In this document: in pieces, positions 13,140 to 21,964 of the stretch
How positions within the stretch are numbered: position 1 is the first letter of the stretch
How the letters are laid out: the number at the start of each line of letters is the position of its first letter
DNA from: Engraulis encrasicolus
Lineage: Eukaryota; Chordata; Actinopteri; Clupeiformes; Engraulidae
Direction: 5' to 3'
Assembly (NCBI RefSeq): GCF_034702125.1
Contig: NC_085880.1
Span: forward strand, 14,306,975-14,370,974
DNA length: 64,000 nt
Position numbers and translations under genes: made by a program
The notes under the pieces: generated by a model
The model's input: the letters and a program-made list of their open reading frames with translations, nothing else
What the model was told of the DNA's origin: nothing
Database searches by the model: none

Positions 13140-16100
13140 CTGCACAGTGAAAACACACGTGAAGACAAAGCTCATAACCCCGATGATGCAAGACGTGCTT
13201 AGTTCCTAGCACAATATACACCTTCGTCCTCTGAGAATAGGAAGAAATGGTTGCCCACCTTTTTCTTCTGCTTCTCGATCTGAGTCGCAGGTGTCGGTTG
13301 AACTGCCGTTGGGTCACTTGTGGCATTGCTTTCTGCCGAGGATTTCCCCGCTTCTTCAGAAGGGTTAGGGTTGTATGGCTGTAGCTCAACGACTTTAAGG
13401 TTTCCCATCTTCACAGCAGACAGCTGTTTGACAGTATTCTGAAGGGGCTGGGTCACCAAAACGGGAGGAGTGACGTTCCCTGAAGTTGGAGTGGTCATGC
13501 TGCTGGTGGGGATGATGGGGGTAAGGACAGGTGGATATCCAGAATACGAAGAGCTTGTAGGGCTAGCAATTTGTGGTTGACACACCTGTTCAGTTGTATA
13601 TGTCGGAGCTGGATATGTTTGCGACAGGTAGGTTTGGCCAGCTGTCATAGAGTAAGGATGCTGAACCTCCAATGGTGATGGAAGTGCTAGGGGTTGAAGG
13701 GAAGGGTCTTGAAGTGTTGAGTGTTGAAACGTTTGCGGATGTGTTGGGTGCGGCGACATTGCAGAGTGAAAGTTTGGGGGTTGAACGGTTGGAGCTTGGA
13801 ACATTGGGGGTTGAAATGTTGGGGGCTGAACGGTTGGAGCTTGGAGCATTGGGGATTGAAATGTTGGGGGCTGAAGTGTTGGATGTTGAAGCGTGGGATG
13901 TTGAGGCGTTAGTGGAGGCATTGCTGAGTGACTTACCAAAAATGTGGTTGGAGTATGAGGGGGTACAGCACCCGGAGGGCCCATATATGCGTATACTGCC
14001 TTAGGAAATTGTGGGTAACTTGATGTAGATGGACCTGGTGGATGAGCAGAAGACAACAGCTGTGCTGGATTTGAAGTTGGTACTGGATCTGGGTACCTGT
14101 ACTGAGAGGGCACAGGGGGATGGGCTGCGGGTAATAGAATTTCTGGGCTTGAAGCCGATTTTTGCTCTAGGTATCTGAACTGAGAGGTAACGGGTGGATA
14201 AGTCGGGGGTACCGGTAATACATTTGCAGGATTTGAGGTTGATTCTGGGTCTGGGTACCCGAACTGACAAGTAACAGCCGTATGGCCCGAGTGTAATACA
14301 TTTCCTGGTCTTGAAGTTGACTCTGGCTCTGGATAACTGAACTGAGATGATGTAGAGGACAGTAACCTTGCCGGATTTGAAGCAGACTCTGGTGACGATT
14401 CAGGTTCAGGACTTGAGGGTTTATTAAGGAACGTCTTTGTTAGCCCACCTTTGGGGTCATACTTCACCAAAACCCGTCGCTTCGATTGCTTCTCAGGTGA
14501 AGTGGACCGCAATCTGTCCGCGTCAGGCGAGCTGGTCCGATCATGGTGGTCAACTGGCGAACGATTGCGCTTTTGCCGCTCTATGGCAGCACGCCTTTTC
14601 ATGTCTGTAAGTTCTCTCACCCTTTTCATCACTTGGGATAACTCAGAATCCCCCAACTCTACGCCTTTAAATTTCAAGAAACTGTGAACCTGCTCGGACA
14701 TCTGATCTTTGCCCATTTCTCTCCCGGCAGTGTCTGTGACCTCATCGCGTTGAGAGAATCCAGATGCCCTCTCCTCCCTCATCACCTGCTGAGGAGGTAC
14801 TGACAGCCTGTGTTGTCGCTCGTTGCCCTGTTCACCGTAAAGGAAGTCCTCCTCCTCATCCACACTGGACTTCCTAAGGAACTGCTCTTCCACCAACTGC
14901 CCAGTCTTTAAGCTCAGGACTCGTGAAAAGCCACTGCCGTCTTCCACTGGCATCTCGTGGGGCAAAAGGTACTCCTGGTCCTCTTTAAACGGGTCGTAAC
15001 ACTCATCGCCATGCGGGGACATGCTATGTGGTTTCTGCTGAATGGCAGCACTTTCTTTCTCAGCCTCCTTGACCATCTTAGAGAGCAGGTTGCTGTCCAC
15101 GCCTTTATTCAGGAGGCTGATGAAGCGTGCCATGTTGGAAGAGACTTCAGACCTCTGCTGTTCCGGTTCCTCTTGAGCACGAGGTGGGCTTAGGGGATAG
15201 CGGCGAAGAGGAGGCTCAGTAAATCGTCGTTCTGAGGGGGTCTCCCAAAGTGCCGGATGAGGAGATACAGAGGTGTTGGATGTTGGAGTCTCCCAAAGTG
15301 CAGGATGAGCTGATGTAGATGCTGAGATGTTGGACGGTGGGCTCTCCCGCAGTGGACGATAAGCAGGTGCTGATACTGATGGGTTGGATGGCTGGTTTTC
15401 CCATAGTGCTGGATAAACAGATACTGATGGGTTGATTGATTGAGTCTCCCATAGTGCAGGATGAGCAGGTACAGATGTTGATGTGTTTGATACCATATGC
15501 GATGAGTAGGGTACACTGGGCTGGTGAGGAAGAGCTGAACCTTTGGGGTTTGATGACAAGGGAATGGGAAACAGATTGCCAGAGGGTGCTTGATAAATTG
15601 ATACTTTCTGAGGTGGTGGTCCATCGTCATCATCCTGTTGAAGAAAGAAGTTCAAACAGTTAAAAAGGTAAAAAGTAGAAAGCATAGTAGCAAGTAGCAA
15701 GGAAAAAATGATGGGTGTAAAATGGCAATAGACCTTGAGTGGAACTTCAGCCTCTGGGAACTGCTTGGGTTTTTTCAAAATGGACTTGATTGGCGTTTTC
15801 GCCAACCGGTCACCTTGGTTACTCTCACGACTTGGAGAGAAGAGCAGCGGAATCTCCGGTTCATCTGTGAGCCGAGATGGAGAGCCCCAAATCGGCTGAT
15901 GTACCTGTGTAACTTCTAACTCCAATGCCCTTCTCTTGGATGCTATTGCCCTTTGACGAGCCACCTTCTCTTGCACTTCTTCCAGCTCCTTCCGTTTCCT
16001 CTCAATCTCTTTATCCATCATCTCACTCCTCATCACTTTAAGATTACCACTCAAGCTGGTTGGCTCAGGAGTGGGCTCCTCCCTATTGACAAAGCCAAAG

Positions 16101-18660
16101 TTTGGGGCAGTCATCGGTACGGATGCTGCAGCGCTCTGCCTTTTCGGGCTACTGCTCGTACTCCTTCTACACTGTCTGAAGGGGCGCTCCCTGCTCCTGC
16201 TCCTGTTGCCCTCACCTCTATGATTTGGACTCTGACTCATCAGCCTCAGATCCCTTTCCCCTTCTTTGTATTTTTCCTGGTTCCTCTCCCTCTGCCTCTC
16301 CTTTTCCTTCTCCAGGTCCCGTTCTCTCTCTCTCTCCCTCTCCCTCTCCCTCTCCCGGTCCCGGTCCCGGTCCCGGTCTCTGTCCCTCTCCCTGCCCCGA
16401 TCCCTACTCCTACTCCTACTCCGCCGACGGCGATCCCTGCCAGTCCTCTCCTTGCTCTGTCCTCGTCTCCTCTCTCTGCTTGAGCTGCGGCTCCTGTGGG
16501 ACCGTTCCCTACTCCTGCTACGCACTCTCCTGTCTCCGGCGGCCCTCTCCTTGCTTCTGCCACGCCTCCTTTCTGTGCTCGAACTTCGGCGACTTCGACG
16601 ATGATCTGACCTGCTACCTCCATCTCTGTTTCTGTCATTTTTCTGACTGCTGCTGCTGCTCCTTTTCCCCAAATCCTCTTTGGCCTTGCTCCTGTCGTCT
16701 TCCCTGCTTCTGCTACGTGCACGCTTGGTAGCATGCTCTCTGCTTCTACTGATACCGGAACCACTTTCCTTGCTTGCTCCTTTTGCTACCTCCTTGCCTG
16801 AGGTTTGACAACTAGGACGATCATCTTTGTCCTGGCTGCGACTCTGACCGCCATCTCTCTGTTCACTGCTGCTGGCCTTGTTTTTGCCTGAAAGCTCTTT
16901 GCCCTTAGACTGTTTGCTTACATCAGTACCCTTTTCCACAGACTCTGCAACTTTTTTGCTGCCAATTGGCTGTGTTTGGGTCTGGCTGCCTGTGTTAGAC
17001 CCCTCTTTACTCTCTGGTTCTTTAACTACATTCAGGTCATTGGTCACAGATTCTTTATTGCCCACCGCCTGCTCCTGTGTGGTGCTGTGTTTTTCACAAT
17101 CCTTTGCGGTCTCTTGCCGATCGCCTTCAGCCAACTCCTTTTTCACAGCCACTCCATGGTCCATGTAGATGCTGATGGACTGCCCATTTGTTTTGCTGCA
17201 GGACAACAATATTTTTAAATGTTTTTTGCCTTTTTAGTACAACTGAAAAAAGACAGTCATTTTATGAAAATGATATTTCATTCATGAAGGGTGTGCCAAT
17301 TATTCAGTATTACAAACTAAGTATGTATATCAACACTTAACCCTCTTGTTAACTTCACATTTTTAAACATCTGTGATCTTGGGGTCAATTAAGCCCCAGT
17401 CATTTAAATGCTTCACGCTTTTTCCTTTAAAAAGTTCAGAGGAGGCCTAGAAGTTCTCTGACGAACCTAAAAGCTATGGGAATAATACAAAAGTTCTTTA
17501 GAGAACCTTCAGAGGTCTAAAAGGGCTATCAATGGGTTCCTGAGCCATCAACGAAAAAACCCAGTGTTACTCGTCATGTAAAGGTTCCAGAGACATTTAA
17601 AACACCTCAGAGAACTTTTGGAGGTTCCTCCACTGTGGGAAGGAAAAGGCTCATGAAATGTTTTAATTTTTGCAGTGTGGTTAGCAGTTGATGGATTTTG
17701 TCAAATGTGGCAGTCGCCCCGGCCCAAAAAAGGTTTGCCTTGAAATTGATTTGTTTAGCCCCCACGTCATCAGATATTAGTGCTTAAAGGGACACTGTGT
17801 GTGATTTTTCGTTGTTTATTTCCAGAATTTATACTGCCCATTCACTAATGTTACCTTTTTCAAGAATACTTACCACCACCATCAAATTCTAAGTATTCGT
17901 TATGACTGGGAAAATTGCACTTTTCATACATGAAAAGGGGGATCTTCTCCATGGTCCGCCATTTTGAATTTCCAAAAATAGCCATTTTTAGCTGCAAAAA
18001 GGACTCTACTTGGACCATACTAGAAAATATTTGTTTATTACTTAGAAAACTTTCATGTAAAGATCAAATTTGGCAATTGGCACCCCAGTTTCAATGAGCA
18101 GCATAGTTGCAGTACCTTTTTTGACCATTTCCTGCACAGTGTCCCTTTAAAGCAAAAGAAAAATCCCAATAATTGCATATTTTCATCTCCTTCATGTTTT
18201 CAAATCAGATTGCAACACATATTTGCAAAAAGGGGTGCTTAATTTATGTTCTATTCACCCGAAACAATGTTGGGTCAAAGAGACATCCTATACCATACAA
18301 TGTATAACTGTCCATGTTTCTGCTAACCTTTATTTTTTAATTTTACCAGAAAAATAGACCCGTTGAGATTCAAAATCTCTTCCAGAAGGGTGTCCTGGAC
18401 AAAATTCAATTGAGGATAGATTACAAATTGAGTTAATACATCAGTTGATTATAGTCTATGTGCCTGTAATATTCAGCACAATTAACCATCTGTAAACATC
18501 TGTGTGTGTGGTAGACGGGCAACTCGAGTAGTGGAGAATGCCCAGTAACTATCCCTCAGTGAAAATCAGAATCAGACCTGTCGTGGGCAGTCAGGTCGAT
18601 CACGTCTTCTTCGCCCTCAGATAGAGTCAAGTCGATCACGTCCTTTCCTTTCTCTTCCAT
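13052..18660 (-). CDS. znf318: ZNF318-like nuclear protein, N-terminal 1336 codons, 3' end not found
   Basis: Four coding exons (18578-18660, 15734-17195, 13259-15634, 13052-13139) join in phase. Human ZNF318 is a nuclear zinc-finger cofactor best known from splicing control of IgM/IgD. Blocks matching ZNF318 are KSILKKP near residue 500, LLPHE...DGSGFSRVLS near 737, FLYG near 779, and the HSFLKFKGVELGDSELSQVM block near 831. The N-terminus carries SUMO-interacting motifs, then an RS/RD/RE domain at about 165-375. The visible C-terminal part holds Pro-rich repeats and a basic coiled stretch. No C2H2 finger appears; those exons may lie elsewhere or be absent. Met at 18660 has a strong context (GTGATGG), but the frame stays open upstream. 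CUL9 nearby matches human 6p21.1 synteny. Confidence 0.8.
13259..15634 (-). CDS. znf318: ZNF318-like large exon with conserved blocks and repeats
   Basis: Acceptor TTCAACAG, donor AAAAAG/GTGGGC; 792 codons in phase 0. It begins DDDDGPPPQ. About five imperfect PALWET-type repeats lie at 15210-15480, the conserved ZNF318 blocks at about 14690-15140, about five PDPESTSNPANVL-type repeats at 14020-14420, and Gln/Pro/Thr repeats (PTLQ, PTVQ, PTFQ) at 13690-13910. It ends in IEKQKKK. Confidence 0.85.
15635..15733 (-). other. znf318: 99-bp intron that is open in frame
   Basis: GT (15733-15732) and AG (15636-15635) bound a 99-bp intron, a multiple of three with no stop, so a retained transcript would keep the frame and add 33 mostly hydrophobic residues. 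The flanking coding sequence is polar, which marks this as intron. Confidence 0.75.
15734..17195 (-). CDS. znf318: ZNF318-like RS-domain exon
   Basis: Acceptor TCCTGCAG, donor CTCAAG/GTCTAT. Encodes 487 codons: a polar SISIYMDHG start, a Lys/Glu/Ser-rich segment, a long RS region with (RD)n and (RE)n dipeptides at 16310-16385, then a helix rich in Lys/Arg/Glu (MDKEIERKRKELEEVQ) and KSILKKP at the end. RS/RE composition is typical of nuclear-speckle splicing cofactors. Confidence 0.85.
17788..18146. mobile_element. TTAA-flanked MITE, copy 1
   Basis: Ends AGGGACACTGTGTG and CACAGTGTCCCT are inverted, with TTAA at 17784-17787 and 18147-18150. A diverged, inverted sister copy lies at 31628-31931. 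TTAA targets are used by piggyBac and Kolobok elements. It sits in the intron before the RS exon. Confidence 0.75.
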
Positions 18661-18724
18661 CACTACCACCACCACGTCGTCGTCTTCTGCAGTACAGACG
18701 CTGCTCTCTTCTGCATTACTGCTA
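18578..18724 (-). CDS. znf318: ZNF318-like exon with tandem SUMO-interacting motifs
   Basis: Acceptor TGCATTCAG precedes 18724; donor GACAG/GTCTGA follows 18578. The frame holds DDDVVVVVMEE and then DVIDLTLSEGEEDVIDLT, that is two textbook V-I-D-L-T SUMO-interacting cores bordered by acidic residues plus a possible third. ATG at 18658-18660 is the first Met and the likely start if the gene is separate from the CSDE1-like gene. The exit phase (AG/C) matches the next exon. Confidence 0.8.
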
Positions 18725-19163
18725 CTGAATGCACAACAGGGACCATCACTTTACATTGCCAACTGACAAGAGTTAGAAGTAGTAGTTCAGGAAGCAAAAA
18801 ACAAAAAATCTACAGCGCCATGTTTTCCTTCCAGCACAGGTGACTTCACTGAGTGGCACTACGTCTTTATCATAAAAACGGTATCCTCCACACACATTTA
18901 CCAGACAGTTTAAGGACATACAAAGTTGTGGCATTACTTTTCCTTTCTATAGGCTCTGCTAGCTAAATTTCAAAAGCACATTTAAACATATAATGCAATA
19001 ATATAATAAAGAGAAAGTCTACCTTCTACTCGACGATGATCATTTCATCATGCTTCATAAAAATGGTATCCTCCACACACATTTAGCAGAGAGTTTAAGG
19101 ACATGCATGGTAGAATAAACATGGAATACTTTAAGACATCCTCTTTGAAGCTCCACAACTTAC

Positions 19164-19189
19164 CCAATGGATGTTGGTTTGATTGTCTC
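19164..19189 (-). CDS. Candidate 26-bp microexon upstream of the SIM exon
   Basis: Acceptor TGCACCACAG and donor CCATTGG/GTAAGTTG surround 26 bp reading ETIKPTSIG. Entry phase is 0 and exit phase 2, exactly what the SIM exon at 18724 needs. The open frame across this join suggests that the SIM exon may be coding upstream of its first ATG. It could also be a 5' UTR exon. Confidence 0.5.
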
Positions 19190-19243
19190 CTGTGGTGCAT
19201 TTACAGCAAGATTGATGGTTATTTTCTTCTACAGGAAACATAA

Positions 19244-19271
19244 CACACACACACACACACACACGCACGTA

Positions 19272-19303
<32 letters not shown>

Positions 19304-19306
19304 CAC
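19244..19306. repeat. Microsatellite (CA)n followed by (CACG)n
   Basis: About ten CA units, then about ten CACG units. Confidence 0.95.
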
Positions 19307-19894
19307 AAAATGCATGGAATATGAATCAGCTGCATGTTTGTTCGGCCCAAAGCCCCACCATCCTGAAGAAGACTGAGAAAGGTGTTCAGCATGGAGCGGG
19401 ATGGTCAGTCTCCGGTGAAACTCCGATAATGTGCCAGGCAGTCTGAATAGATATTGTCTTCATACTTCCAGCTGCTACTTTAGAACTGTTCGCTTGAACA
19501 AGGGTCAGTGAATAGAGGTGACGTTAAATATTTCTTGATCCCCTAAGACAGTGAATCCGTTCTCTCCCACTATCTCCCTTCATGTGAAACGGCAAGGAAA
19601 TCACTCAGGTGCATTTCAATTACAATGCAATGCCCCTGAGCTATATCAACAAGAATCTTAATTGTAAAACTGTAACTGTAACTTTTTGGACATGATATAT
19701 GTTTCTGTCCACTCACATCTATACCAGTTCAATACCCAGAAGAACCTTAACATTTCAGTAGGCGCCATGAAGGAACCAAATTTCGGTACCCAGCCCTAGA
19801 GCCTATAAAGGTCATAGGCACACAAAGAGAGCCACTTGTAGAGACACCAGACAACTTCGGCCGGACAATCACGCCTCTTAGCAATCCAACCTAC

Positions 19895-20010
19895 CGTCCT
19901 CTCGCCGTACCCTTGGCTTTAACTCGCTGATTCCCCGTCTCCGTGGAGAAAACAATCAAGTCGGCATTCTAAAAAGTAGCCGGAAATCAGGACGCATTGC
20001 TGCCATCTTA
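19895..20010 (-). promoter_or_regulatory. Promoter-like, CpG-rich block, candidate first exon of the ZNF318-like gene
   Basis: On the minus strand it has AAGATGGCAGC (YY1-like, usually just inside a start site), an ETS-like core GCCGGAAAT in opposite orientation, several CpGs in an AT-rich setting, and a possible donor GAGGACG/GTAGGT at 19895. If this is exon 1 it is non-coding, because a TAA in phase precedes the donor. Start site and limits are inferred. Confidence 0.4.
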
Positions 20011-20579
20011 CCTCAGACTAACTCAGTTGCCAACAACAGTTTTAGTTAAACTTACTTGCACTGTGTGTTGCGGCCAGTGCAGGAAGAACTAGAAACTAGA
20101 AACTCAGAGAATGCAGACCTCCACCAGGGAAGCTGGTTCTAATATTTGTGACATGGTGTGGTGTGATCCATACAGGCCTATATAGGTTAGGCATACATAG
20201 CCTACCATTGTGTTCAGAGAAGTGAACCTTCAATGTTAACCAAATTATGTGTCTCTTATTAGCTAGGATGTATGTCACCTGGTTAGCTTTAGTATAGTTC
20301 ACCTGTCATTGTGGGATTGGCAAATGTTTGGTCATGCCATATAGGACCTGCTGTAATATGGAATATAGGCCTACTGGAAATTATTAGATCCCAGCCTTGG
20401 TGACATTGTTCATCCATTGTGTGTTGGCAGCATGCCTTTCATCACATAATTGTTTTGCCACAATACTAAATGGCACAGCTATTACTGTAATATCCACATA
20501 ATATAGGCCTATAGTTAATGATATGACTATGGTGGTCAACATTGCCCTTTGAGAACGCTTTAGGATCACTGTCACACAC

Positions 20580-21140
20580 ACTCGCAACACAATATTGATT
20601 AACTTTAAATAGTGAACTATAGCCTACCTTCCCCTCCTTGGTGCTGTTCAATTCATTCTCCCACCCTTCGAACAAACTTCCGCTGGATAGACGAGAGAAA
20701 GCTGATTTGGTTGAGAACAATTAACTCTGCGATAGCTGCGACGTATGCGTGACATTATATGCCATTATTATATTACATTATGTTTTGGTGGCTGGCTACG
20801 CTTATGGCTTCAGCCATGTGGGCACTGCAAATCCGTGCTGTGTGCATTCTGATTAGTTTGTGGTGACCGTCGCAACACAAATTTGATTAACCTAAATGTA
20901 GTGAACTGGATACCTTTCCCTCCTTGGCCCTGCCTTCATCACTGTACCACTGTTCGCCGTTATTAATATCTCCACCCTTCGTGAACTTCAACTGAACAGG
21001 GAACAACTGTTCATCTCTGCAAAAGCTGATTTGGTTGTCAGGCCAAACGCTCGGAGAACAATTAACTCCAAACGATATGTGTGCCATATTGTACATTATT
21101 TGATGTGCTATTCGTTACGCAGCCATGTAGGCACAGCAAA
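20580..21140. repeat. Tandem duplication of about 270 bp with exon-like borders
   Basis: Two blocks (about 20580-20865 and 20875-21140) share a series of aligned words: CTCGCAACACAA, TAGTGAACT, CTCCTTGG, CCACCCTTCG, AGCTGATTTGGTTG, AGAACAATTAACTC and CAGCCATGT. On the minus strand both keep a donor-like AAGGAGGGRAAG/GT and an upstream CAG, with small indels between. See findings. Confidence 0.7.
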
Positions 21141-21859
21141 TCCACGCGCTATGCAGTGGTCACTGGTCACTGTCCATCAATCCAAGTCGCAGGCACGTCC
21201 TGTCGCAAACAGGTTGTAAAAACAGACCGATGACCACCCTATCTGAGGACCAGGTAGACACTGGATGAGGCGCTGGCCTCGCATGCTGGGTCTTTGTGGC
21301 TGGCATTGGAGCTAGCATGCTCAGAAAAAGTGTTTAGAGACTGGCTGCGTGTCTTTGGATACTGACTTTTGTGGATATACAGTACTTTGGACCTTCACTG
21401 TAATGTGCATTTGTCAGGGTTTCCATCCTGACCGTGTGAACTTTGGAGGAGAGCCAGTTTGGAGAAAGGCTCTGCAGACAGTGCAGGCGAGCAATGCGAA
21501 CGCAGCACGCCCTGGGACAGCTAAGATGCTAGTGTTGGGGTGTAACGTGGGTTTTTAGCACTATTAACTAATAGCAACGCAAATTCTACCTCCTAACTAG
21601 CATATATAATTGAATCACATAGTATCAGCTATCAGCTAGCTGGAATAATAACATTTAATGATAATAGCAACAAGCTTGGAACTAGAAGTGACATCAGCAG
21701 ACCAAGAGAATGGCTGAAAGAACAGAAGAAATTAAAATTAAATTATTAATCTAAGGGTAGGTGTAAAATAAGCTTATTTCCAGAAATGGTGCTGTATTGT
21801 TTACGGCTTACATGTACCATTGGAACAATCCCACACACAAACACACAAAGCTGCAATAC

Positions 21860-21964
21860 CTTCTCTGCTGGCTTGGCAGTGATGCTGTCCAACTTGGGCG
21901 CCGGTGTAAACACGCTCTCCTCGACACAGCGCCGGATCCTGATGGCATGATCCTCCGTTTTAGT
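21860..21964 (-). CDS. CSDE1-like exon 12, last recognised
   Basis: Acceptor CATGGTCAG, donor GAGAAG/GTATTG; 35 codons. DHAIRIRRC matches NHAIRIKKL of CSDE1; the rest (PAPKLDSITAKPAEK) is linker. If the donor is skipped, the frame stops at 21746 after 38 more residues, but no AATAAA was seen near that stop. If spliced, the phase-0 end could join the 19189 microexon directly. Confidence 0.8.

Noticed and set aside
16246..16764. Frames opposite and beside the RS domain (172, 168 and 112 codons)
   Set aside because: Shadows of the low-complexity RS coding sequence.
21746..21859. Terminal coding extension of CSDE1-like exon 12
   Set aside because: Possible by read-through, but a reasonable donor precedes it, the added residues look intronic, and no AATAAA was seen after the stop.
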